Made by a program: the position numbers and the translations under genes. DNA of 8,820 bases from Oscillospiraceae bacterium (GTDB taxonomy: Bacteria > Bacillota > Clostridia > Oscillospirales > Acutalibacteraceae). The stretch spans positions 1 to 8,820 of the forward strand of contig SVOX01000057.1 of the NCBI GenBank assembly GCA_015066165.1, in the 5' to 3' direction. Below, piece by piece: positions 1 to 6,849 of this stretch. The notes below the pieces were generated by a model that did not search any database, was not told the DNA's origin, and worked only from the letters and a program-made list of their open reading frames with translations. Numbering within the stretch: the stretch's first letter is position 1; the number at the start of each line of letters is the position of its first letter.

Positions 1-1
1 A

Positions 2-1015
2 GACGCTGTCAAAATTGTTGCTGATTTTAAAAGAGAAAACGGTTTGCCTATAGATGATTTTGAGCGTGAAGCCCAAATCATAAAAACTAATACAGAATAT
101 GTTAAAAATCCTGATTACCGTTCGTACTACGTTAATTTTTTGCAAGAGAATATTAATCTTTCAAAAAAAATGCAACATAAATTACTTGACGGTATGAAAG
201 TTGCATATAGCGGTGTTGAAGGTGCTTTTGCTAATATTGCTACCGAAAAGATTTTTCCCGATGCATTGGCAATTGGATATAAAGATTTTAAAACCGCATA
301 TAACGCAGTTGTAAAAGGTGAGTGCGACTGTGCTGTATTGCCAATTGAGAACAGTCACAACGGCGACGTTGCACAAGTGCTTGATTTAGCGTTCTTTGGT
401 AATCTTTTTATAAGCGGAATATATGAAATAGAGATTATTCAAAACCTGTTAGCAAACAAAGGCGCAACTGTTTCAAGTATTAAAGAGGTTATAAGTCATC
501 CGCAAGCATTAGGACAATGCACCGAGTTTATTAACGAAAAAGGATATAAAACCACCGAAGCAGTTAATACAGCGGTTGCGGCAAAAACGGTAGCCCAAAG
601 CAAAAGAGCCGACATTGCTGCTATTGGCAGTATTGAAGCGGCTAAAAAGTTTGGACTTGAAAAAATTGAAGGCCACATTAACGAAAGCGGTACAAACACA
701 ACCCGTTTTGCTGTTTTTACAAGGGCTGATAATTCGAAAGGTAACAATGATAATCATTTTGTAATGCTATTTACGGTTAAAAATACTGCGGGTTCTTTGG
801 GTGAGGCAATTACTGTAATAGGTAAACACGGATTTAACCTTAAAGCGCTTAAAAGCCGTCCAACAAAGGAACTTGTATGGGATTATTACTTTTTTGCCGA
901 AGGTGAAGGAAATATTGAAAGCGAGCAAGGAAAACTTATGCTTTGCGACCTTCAAAAATGCTGTAATCACCTTAAAATTTTAGGTAGATTTGAAAAAGAA
1001 ATTCTTATAAAGTAG
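2..1015 (+). CDS. pheA: Bifunctional chorismate mutase / prephenate dehydratase (P-protein), 5'-truncated by window edge
   Basis: The protein converts chorismate to prephenate and then to phenylpyruvate, the committed steps to phenylalanine. The frame is open to the window edge, so 337 C-terminal residues are visible and about 30 N-terminal ones are missing. Fragment residues 1-60 are the end of an AroQ-type mutase: K10, D19, R22, E23, S54 and Q58 match E. coli mutase active-site positions K39, D48, R51, E52, S84 and Q88. The prephenate dehydratase domain starts near residue 65 and has ENS (116-118), HPQAL (166-170) and the catalytic TRF triplet (234-236). A C-terminal ACT domain from about residue 252 should bind phenylalanine for feedback control, but its usual ESRP motif reads KSRP (284-287). 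The TTG at 44 lies inside the mutase domain and is not the start. A 10-nt gap separates it from aroB. The identity is very secure. Confidence 0.95.
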   Translation, partial: DAVKIVADFKRENGLPIDDFEREAQIIKTNTEYVKNPDYRSYYVNFLQENINLSKKMQHKLLDGMKVAYSGVEGAFANIATEKIFPDALAIGYKDFKTAYNAVVKGECDCAVLPIENSHNGDVAQVLDLAFFGNLFISGIYEIEIIQNLLANKGATVSSIKEVISHPQALGQCTEFINEKGYKTTEAVNTAVAAKTVAQSKRADIAAIGSIEAAKKFGLEKIEGHINESGTNTTRFAVFTRADNSKGNNDNHFVMLFTVKNTAGSLGEAITVIGKHGFNLKALKSRPTKELVWDYYFFAEGEGNIESEQGKLMLCDLQKCCNHLKILGRFEKEILIK

Positions 1016-1018
1016 GAG
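1014..1018 (+). promoter_or_regulatory. Ribosome binding site deciding the TTG start of aroB
   Basis: AGGAG overlaps the pheA stop codon (TAG at 1013-1015) and sits 7 nt before the TTG at 1026. This good spacing, and the family-like N-terminus that follows, support TTG as the real aroB start. Confidence 0.8.
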
Positions 1019-1025
1019 AATAGTT

Positions 1026-2042
1026 TTGAATATTAATGTTAAAACGTCTAACAGCAGTTATGACGTACATTTAGAAAGCGGTGCACTTTCAAAAGTTGCA
1101 ACTCTTTTAAATTTGCAAAGAAAAGTGTTAATAGTTACCGATAGCGGTGTGCCAAAAGAATATTCGCAACTCGTTTTTAAACAATGCAAAGAACCGTATA
1201 TTTTAACGGTTGAACAAGGCGAAGCATCAAAGCAAATTGATAATTGGCAATGGCTATTAAAAACTATGGCACAAAATAACTTCACAAGAAGCGACTGCGT
1301 TGTAGCAGTTGGTGGCGGTGTTGTTGGTGACTTTGCCGGTTTTGCGGCGGCTTGTTATATGCGTGGAATAGATTTTTACAATATTCCCACAACTGTTTTG
1401 TCACAGGTGGATTCTTCTATCGGCGGTAAAACTGCGGTAGATTTTATGGGTTATAAAAATTTGGTGGGTGCTTTTTATCCGCCAAAAAAGGTTGTTATTG
1501 ATTTTGAAACAATAAAAACTTTACCGCCCCGTCAAGTATCAAACGGTTTATGTGAAGCGCTTAAAATGGCGGCAACAAACGATAAAGAGTTGTTTGAAAT
1601 TTTTGATAAGACAACAAATTTCACACAAGAAGTAATGCAAGAAATTATTTACCGTGCTTTACTTATAAAAAAGAGTGTAGTTGAAGCCGACGAACATGAA
1701 GCGGGACTTCGCAAAGTACTTAATTTCGGTCATACAATAGCCCACGCAGTTGAAAGTATAAACCAAATGGAAAAATATTATCACGGTGAATGTGTGGCAA
1801 TTGGTATGTTGCCAATGTGCAGTGCAGAAGTGAGAGAAAAATTGAAATTTGTGCTTGAGAAATTGGGGTTACCTACTCAATTAACAGAAAGTGCAAATCA
1901 AATTATTGAAACATGTAAACACGATAAAAAAACATCGGGTGATAATATAACCGTAGTTACGGTAGAAAAAATTGGAGAGTTTAAAATGAAAGAAATTTCA
2001 TTTAGTGAATTTTCGGCAATGGTTAGGAGTGTGGCTAAATAA
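1026..2042 (+). CDS. aroB: 3-dehydroquinate synthase
   Basis: This NAD- and divalent-metal-dependent cytosolic enzyme turns DAHP into 3-dehydroquinate, step 2 of the shikimate pathway. The 338-residue product is slightly shorter than the usual 350-360 but complete. An N-terminal Rossmann-like part carries the NAD-binding GGGVVGD (96-102). The family block PTTVLSQVDSSIGGKT (121-136) follows. The metal ligands expected for the family are visible as E177, H236 (in FGHTIAH) and H253 (in YYHGE). The start is TTG with an AGGAG 7 nt upstream; no in-frame ATG gives a full N-terminus. The stop overlaps the aroC start by one base (TAATG), pointing to coupled translation. Confidence 0.96.
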   Translation: MNINVKTSNSSYDVHLESGALSKVATLLNLQRKVLIVTDSGVPKEYSQLVFKQCKEPYILTVEQGEASKQIDNWQWLLKTMAQNNFTRSDCVVAVGGGVVGDFAGFAAACYMRGIDFYNIPTTVLSQVDSSIGGKTAVDFMGYKNLVGAFYPPKKVVIDFETIKTLPPRQVSNGLCEALKMAATNDKELFEIFDKTTNFTQEVMQEIIYRALLIKKSVVEADEHEAGLRKVLNFGHTIAHAVESINQMEKYYHGECVAIGMLPMCSAEVREKLKFVLEKLGLPTQLTESANQIIETCKHDKKTSGDNITVVTVEKIGEFKMKEISFSEFSAMVRSVAK

Positions 2043-3136
2043 TGAAAAATACATTTGGAAACAACCTTTGCGTTACACTTTTTGGTGAAAGTCACGGTAA
2101 TTCTATAGGAGCAGTACTTGACGGCATTGCCCCAGGAATACCGGTTGACACACAAAACATTGCAAAAATGTTAGAAATGCGTAAAGGTTTAAATGCTATT
2201 TCAACCCCAAGACGTGAACCCGATAAGTTTGAAATTGTAAGCGGTGTTTTTGAAGGTAAAACTACCGGCACTCCGCTTTGTATTATAATTAAAAATGAAG
2301 ATACACGTTCGGCCGATTATTCACTGACAAAAGATTTAGCACGTCCGTCTCACGCTGATTATACTGCTAATCAAAAGTATCACGGCTTTGAAGATTACCG
2401 TGGCGGCGGTCATTTTAGCGCAAGAATTACTGCGCCTTTGGTAGCGCTTGGTGCTATTATAAAACCCGCTCTTGAGCAAAAGGGAATATTTGTTGGAAGC
2501 CATATTTTAAAAGCCGCTCATTTAAGCGACAGAGAATTTGGCGATATTAAAACAGATTTAGATTTACTAAAAACAAAAGAATTTGCTGTTTTAGATGATG
2601 AAACAGGCGAAAAGATGATAGAACAAATTAAAACAGCAAAATCTAAAGGTGACAGTATAGGCGGTGTTTTGGAAACAGCGGTTATAGGTTGCCCTGCGGG
2701 TGTAGGGGAACCGTGGTTTGACAGTGTAGAGAGTATGCTTTCCCACGCAATTTTTTCAATTCCCGCTGTAAAGGGTGTTGAATTTGGTTTGGGCTTTAAA
2801 TTTGGTGATTCAAAAGGTTCTATTGCTAATGACTGTTTTATAAATCAAAACGGTAAAATCGTAACAAAAACTAATAATTCAGGCGGAATAAACGGCGGTA
2901 TTACAAACGGTATGCCAATTGTTTTTAAAACGGCATTTCGTCCCACACCAACTATCGCAAAACCGCAAAACACCATTAATATTAAAACGGGTGAAAATAC
3001 AATAATTGAAGCCAAGGGCAGACACGATCCATTTGTAGTTCATAGAGCAAAGGTTGTGGTTGACAGTGTTACTTCACTCGTTATGGCCGATTTATTAACT
3101 ACACGTTACGGAACTGACTGGTTGGGTGAAAAATAA
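2042..3136 (+). CDS. aroC: Chorismate synthase
   Basis: The enzyme eliminates phosphate from EPSP to give chorismate, step 7 of the pathway, and needs reduced FMN. The 364-residue protein has the usual length for a short bacterial AroC. Visible signatures are GESHG (15-19, with the catalytic-type H18), RREPD (57-61), RPSHAD (101-106, where many family members have RPGHAD; H104 is the second active-site histidine), GGGHFSARIT (121-130), the glycine/asparagine-rich block at 278-290, and RHDP (327-330). An AGGAG lies at 2025-2029, 12 nt before the ATG, which is a little long. The ATG shares one base with the aroB stop, and the same TAATG arrangement recurs at the junction with aroE-aroK. Confidence 0.96.
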   Translation: MKNTFGNNLCVTLFGESHGNSIGAVLDGIAPGIPVDTQNIAKMLEMRKGLNAISTPRREPDKFEIVSGVFEGKTTGTPLCIIIKNEDTRSADYSLTKDLARPSHADYTANQKYHGFEDYRGGGHFSARITAPLVALGAIIKPALEQKGIFVGSHILKAAHLSDREFGDIKTDLDLLKTKEFAVLDDETGEKMIEQIKTAKSKGDSIGGVLETAVIGCPAGVGEPWFDSVESMLSHAIFSIPAVKGVEFGLGFKFGDSKGSIANDCFINQNGKIVTKTNNSGGINGGITNGMPIVFKTAFRPTPTIAKPQNTINIKTGENTIIEAKGRHDPFVVHRAKVVVDSVTSLVMADLLTTRYGTDWLGEK

Positions 3137-4368
3137 TGGATTATGCAATTATAGGTGAAAAACTTTCGCATAGTTTTTCTAAAGAAATATATACTAAATA
3201 TTTTGGTTTGGATTACGGTGTAAAGGAATTGCAACTTGAAGAAGTGGGTCCACTTTTACAAAAACGTGAATTTAAGGGCATTAACGTTACAATACCTTAT
3301 AAACAAACTGTAATTCCTTATCTTGACGAAATAAGCGACGTTGCTAAAAAGATAGGTGCTGTAAATGTTATTGTAAATGATAACGGTAAACTAAAGGGCT
3401 ACAACACCGATATTTTGGGGCTTAAAGCCAATATTGAAAATGTTGGTATTAATCTTAAAGATAAAGACGTGTTGATTTTAGGCGACGGTGCAACTTCCAA
3501 AAATGCTTATGCCGTTGCCGAGATGTGCGGTGCTAAAACAATAAATAAGGTATCAAGAGAAAATAAAACCGATACTATAACTTACGAACAGGCAAAAGAA
3601 ATGAAAAACACACAGGTTATTATTAATACTACACCTGTGGGTATGTATCCTAAAATTGAAGGGTGTCTTGTTGATTTAAACTGTTTTCCCGCATTAGAAG
3701 GTGTTTTTGATGCGGTTTATAATCCGCTTTGTCCAAAGCTTGTGGTTGAAGCGAAAAAGCGTGGAATTACTGCTTGTGGCGGACTTTATATGCTAATAAG
3801 CCAAGCAGTGTTCGCAGTTGAAAAATTTAAAAATTTGCCATATTCACAATCAAAAACAAATGATATTTTTAAAGAAATTTACAAATCAAAAGAAAATATT
3901 GTGCTTGTGGGTATGCCCGGCAGCGGTAAAACCACAGTTGGTAAACTTTTAGCCGAACAACTTGGAAGAGAGTTTATTGATACTGATGAGATTATTGCCA
4001 ATGAATACGGTAATATAACTGAGATTTTTGAAACTCGGGGCGAAGGCGAATTTAGAAATATTGAAACTTGCGTTATAAAACAAGTCAGTGCTTTGCAAGG
4101 TAAGGTTATTGCAACGGGAGGCGGCGCAGTTTTAAAGCAAGAGAATATTGATTTATTACGTCTTAACGGTAAAATTTATTTTCTTGACAGACCGCTTGAA
4201 AGTTTGGTAGCAACTGATGACAGACCTTTGTCAAACGATAGCGAAAAACTCGAAAATCTTTATAATCAAAGATATAAAATTTACCTAAATTGCTGTGATA
4301 AGCAAATAATTTCAAACAACACTCCAAGCGACACAGTTTTATCTGTAAAGGAGGACTGGCTTAAATGA
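3136..4368 (+). CDS. aroE-aroK: Fused shikimate dehydrogenase - shikimate kinase (steps 4 and 5 in one polypeptide)
   Basis: Residues 1 to about 235 are an NADPH-type shikimate dehydrogenase: shikimate-binding SHS (11-13), catalytic K56 in NVTIPYK, D92 in GYNTD, a nucleotide loop GDGATS (116-121), TTPVGMYP (165-172) and the C-terminal block GGLYMLISQA (215-224). After a linker of about 20 residues, positions 253-410 form a shikimate kinase: Walker A GMPGSGKT (259-266), D282/D284, R307 in GEFRN, GGG (328-330), lid arginine R363 in DDRPL, and R379. The 410-residue length equals the two single enzymes together. The two are joined in frame, with no stop or ribosome binding site at the junction. 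The product would make shikimate and phosphorylate it with ATP. A GGTGA lies 6 nt before the ATG. The end overlaps aroQ by 4 nt (ATGA). Both activities look intact. Confidence 0.94.
   Translation: MDYAIIGEKLSHSFSKEIYTKYFGLDYGVKELQLEEVGPLLQKREFKGINVTIPYKQTVIPYLDEISDVAKKIGAVNVIVNDNGKLKGYNTDILGLKANIENVGINLKDKDVLILGDGATSKNAYAVAEMCGAKTINKVSRENKTDTITYEQAKEMKNTQVIINTTPVGMYPKIEGCLVDLNCFPALEGVFDAVYNPLCPKLVVEAKKRGITACGGLYMLISQAVFAVEKFKNLPYSQSKTNDIFKEIYKSKENIVLVGMPGSGKTTVGKLLAEQLGREFIDTDEIIANEYGNITEIFETRGEGEFRNIETCVIKQVSALQGKVIATGGGAVLKQENIDLLRLNGKIYFLDRPLESLVATDDRPLSNDSEKLENLYNQRYKIYLNCCDKQIISNNTPSDTVLSVKEDWLK
4348..4354 (+). promoter_or_regulatory. Strong ribosome binding site for aroQ inside the end of aroE-aroK
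   Basis: AAGGAGG, a full match to the anti-Shine-Dalgarno, lies 10 nt before the aroQ ATG. It is the strongest such site inside the operon, so aroQ may be translated more efficiently than its neighbours, or initiated independently of the upstream fusion. Confidence 0.75.
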
Positions 4369-4808
4369 AAATTTTGGTTTTAAACGGACCTAATCTAAAT
4401 ATGTTAGGTATTAGAGAACCTGAAATTTACGGAAATAAAACTTATGAAGATTTGTGTGATTTGATAAATGCATACGCAAAAGAAAAGCGTATTGCAGTTG
4501 ATATATTTCAGTCAAATCACGAGGGCGATTTGGTAGATGAAATTCAAGATGCTTACAGTGAATATAACGGAATTGTTATAAATCCTGCGGCATATACTCA
4601 CACAAGCGTCGCTTTGCTTGATGCATTAAAGGCAGTGGGTATTCCTGCGGTTGAAGTTCACATTTCAGACGTTTCAAAACGTGAAGATTACCGCCAAATT
4701 AGTTTTGTAAGGGAATATTGTTTTGAAACTGTTTCAGGACTTGGGTTTCAAGGATATTTAAAAGCAATAGATTTGCTTTTGGAGAGACAAAATGACTGTA
4801 ACAATTAA
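4365..4808 (+). CDS. aroQ: 3-dehydroquinate dehydratase, type II
   Basis: The enzyme dehydrates 3-dehydroquinate to 3-dehydroshikimate, step 3 of the pathway. At 147 residues it has the typical length of the small, dodecamer-forming type II class, unrelated to the Schiff-base type I enzyme AroD. The signature LNGPNLNMLG (6-15) leads into R17 and Y22, the expected catalytic arginine and tyrosine. Further matches are FQSNHEG (48-54), N73 in INPAA, H99 in EVHIS, and R106/R110 in the segment closing over the substrate. Its ATG overlaps the stop of the fusion gene by 4 nt, and its 3' end overlaps aroA by 17 nt. It supplies the substrate of the AroE half of the upstream fusion. Confidence 0.96.
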   Translation: MKILVLNGPNLNMLGIREPEIYGNKTYEDLCDLINAYAKEKRIAVDIFQSNHEGDLVDEIQDAYSEYNGIVINPAAYTHTSVALLDALKAVGIPAVEVHISDVSKREDYRQISFVREYCFETVSGLGFQGYLKAIDLLLERQNDCNN

Positions 4809-5997
4809 ACCGTCAAAGGCAAAAGGTGAAATTTTTGCCCCGCCTTCTAAAAGTATGGCACACCGAGCGCTTATTTGCGGTGCGTTATCTAAAAATAGCA
4901 TTATTAGAAATATTGATTTTTCGGCTGATGTTAAGGCAACACTTGGTGCTTTGGAAAATCTTGGCGCTAACGTTGATATTACTGACGACGGTGTAATTAT
5001 TGGCGGGCTTTCTTTGGAAAGTGTTCCAAATGATGCAGTAATCGACTGCTTCGAGAGCGGAAGCACTATTAGATTTTTGTTGCCTTTTTGTATGTGTTGC
5101 GGAAAAAAGGTGACTATAAAAGGCGCAAAACGGCTTTTTGAAAGACCACTCACAATTTATGAGCAAATTGCCAAAGAACAGGGGATACTGTTTGAAAAAG
5201 GTGAGCAAAGTTTAACAGTTTGCGGAACGCTCAAAAGTGGCACTTATAAAGTTTTAGGCAATATTTCAAGCCAGTTTATAACAGGGCTTTTGTTTACTCT
5301 GCCGCTACTTTCAAATAAAAGTCAAATTGAAATAATAGGCGATTTTGAAAGCGAGAGTTATATTGATTTAACCCTTTCGGTTCTTGATAGTTTTGGGGTT
5401 ATTGTAAGTCGTAAGGATAATACGTTTTATATTGAAGCCAAACAAAAATATAATGATTGTGAGTATGAAGTTGAGGGTGACTGCTCAAACGCTGCGTTTT
5501 TAGAGGCGTTTAATTATCTCGGCGGCAACGTTGAAGTGAGTGGCTTAAAACTTGATACTTTGCAAGGGGACCGTGTTTATAAACAAATTTTTGAAGGTCT
5601 AAAAAAAGGTCAAAAACAGTTTGATTTGGCTGACTGTCCTGATTTGGCACCGGTTGTGTTTGCCATATCTTCGGTTTACGGCGGCGCCGAATTTACAGGT
5701 ACTAAACGTCTTAAAATTAAAGAGAGCAACCGTGCTGAAGTTATGAAAACTGAACTTTCAAAGTTTGGAATAGAAACGGTTGTTTTGGAAAATTCGGTCA
5801 TTGTGAAAAATGGGGAACTAAAAACTCCTGAAGAGTGTTTGCAATCTCACAACGACCACCGTATTGTAATGGCTTTAAGTTTGCTTTTAAGTATTACCGG
5901 TGGTAGTATTGAAGGTGCCGAAGCGGTTTGCAAAAGTTACCCAAATTATTTTAGTGATATTAAAACAATAGGTATTGATGTAAATGAAGTTAATTAA
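4792..5997 (+). CDS. aroA: 3-phosphoshikimate 1-carboxyvinyltransferase (EPSP synthase)
   Basis: The enzyme joins PEP to shikimate-3-phosphate, step 6, and is the target class of glyphosate. The 401-residue length is normal to slightly short. Family motifs run in order: PPSKS with K20/S21 and R25; the PEP loop SGSTIRF (89-95), where E. coli has NAGTAMR; RLFERPL (114-120); SSQ (159-161); EGDCSNAAF (228-236); the catalytic-type aspartate D284 in DCPDLAP; KESNR (310-314); HNDHR (353-357); and K381 in CKSYP. All residues expected to hold both substrates are present. GGAG at 4781-4784 sits 7 nt before the ATG, supporting this start although it lies inside aroQ. The 3' end overlaps tyrA by 14 nt. 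Confidence 0.95.
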   Translation: MTVTIKPSKAKGEIFAPPSKSMAHRALICGALSKNSIIRNIDFSADVKATLGALENLGANVDITDDGVIIGGLSLESVPNDAVIDCFESGSTIRFLLPFCMCCGKKVTIKGAKRLFERPLTIYEQIAKEQGILFEKGEQSLTVCGTLKSGTYKVLGNISSQFITGLLFTLPLLSNKSQIEIIGDFESESYIDLTLSVLDSFGVIVSRKDNTFYIEAKQKYNDCEYEVEGDCSNAAFLEAFNYLGGNVEVSGLKLDTLQGDRVYKQIFEGLKKGQKQFDLADCPDLAPVVFAISSVYGGAEFTGTKRLKIKESNRAEVMKTELSKFGIETVVLENSVIVKNGELKTPEECLQSHNDHRIVMALSLLLSITGGSIEGAEAVCKSYPNYFSDIKTIGIDVNEVN

Positions 5998-6844
5998 AAA
6001 AGTAAACATATTAATTGTAGGACTTGGTCTTTTGGGTGGTAGTTATGCTAAAGGACTTAAAAAATTAGGATTTCCCATAAGTGCAATAACAAAAGAACAG
6101 TCATCGGTAGATTATGCATTAGAAAACGGTATAATCGATTACGGTACAACCAAAATTGAACCGGAAATTATAGGTGAGGCAGACCTTGTTGTATTTGCGC
6201 TTTATCCGCACATTTTTAAAAAGTGGATAATTGAAAATCAACAATATTTTAAAAGCGGTGCAGTACTTACCGATGTTACAGGTGTTAAAGGTTGCATTGT
6301 TGATGAAATTCAACAAATTTTGCGAAATGACGTTGAATATATTGCTGCTCACCCAATGGCAGGTAAAGAAGTTTCGGGTGTGGAAAACAGCGATGAAAAC
6401 ATTTTTAAAGGCGCTAACTATCTTGTGGTTCCAACCAAAAAAAACACTAAAGAAGCGATAGAACTGTGTTCTAATTTGGGTGAACTTTTGGGATTTGCAA
6501 AAGTGGCGGTATTATCTGTTGAAAAGCACGACAGAATGATTGCGTTTTTGTCACAGCTTACTCACTGCATAGCAATTTCGCTTATGTGCGCAAACGACGA
6601 CCCCGACCTTGTGGAATATACGGGTGACTCTTTTAGAGATTTAACCCGAATTGCAAACATTAACGATGAAATGTGGAGCGAATTGTTTTTATCAAACAAA
6701 GATGTTTTGCTTGAGCAAATGGATATTTACCGTAACACATTTGATAAACTTTATGATTTAATAAATAATAATGACCGCGACGGAATGCGTGAAATGATGA
6801 AACTTTCTACTAAACGACGCCGTGAATTTAATAAGAAAGTGTGA
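5984..6844 (+). CDS. tyrA: Prephenate dehydrogenase, short form without ACT domain
   Basis: The enzyme oxidatively decarboxylates prephenate to 4-hydroxyphenylpyruvate, the tyrosine branch. It has 286 residues: an N-terminal Rossmann domain with GLGLLGGS (13-20), then the helical catalytic domain with HPMAG (123-127), H182, SQLTHCIA (190-197) and FRDLTRIA (217-224). There is neither a mutase domain nor a C-terminal ACT domain, unlike the longer TyrA of Bacillus. Tyrosine feedback, if any, must act elsewhere. The residue usually acidic at the end of the second beta strand appears replaced by T36-K37, which may favour NADP over NAD (inference). The start overlaps aroA by 14 nt with only a weak AGG about 11 nt upstream, so translation probably depends on aroA coupling. 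Confidence 0.93.
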   Translation: MKLIKKVNILIVGLGLLGGSYAKGLKKLGFPISAITKEQSSVDYALENGIIDYGTTKIEPEIIGEADLVVFALYPHIFKKWIIENQQYFKSGAVLTDVTGVKGCIVDEIQQILRNDVEYIAAHPMAGKEVSGVENSDENIFKGANYLVVPTKKNTKEAIELCSNLGELLGFAKVAVLSVEKHDRMIAFLSQLTHCIAISLMCANDDPDLVEYTGDSFRDLTRIANINDEMWSELFLSNKDVLLEQMDIYRNTFDKLYDLINNNDRDGMREMMKLSTKRRREFNKKV

Positions 6845-6849
6845 TTAAA

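Noticed and set aside
44..46. TTG as the start of a 323-residue prephenate dehydratase
   Set aside because: The same frame is open to the window edge, and the residues before the TTG include the mutase active-site lysine (K10 of the fragment). The gene starts outside the window.
3880..3912. Separate aroK start at the domain junction
   Set aside because: No Shine-Dalgarno or suitable start codon precedes the kinase; the first methionine there (M260) lies inside the Walker A loop.
4758..5153. 131-codon open frame on the minus strand
   Set aside because: It lies antisense to the end of aroQ and the start of aroA, both with intact family motifs. It shows no recognisable motif or ribosome binding site.
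6231..6461. 76-codon + strand frame inside tyrA
   Set aside because: It is an out-of-frame reading of well-conserved tyrA sequence, with no ribosome binding site of its own.
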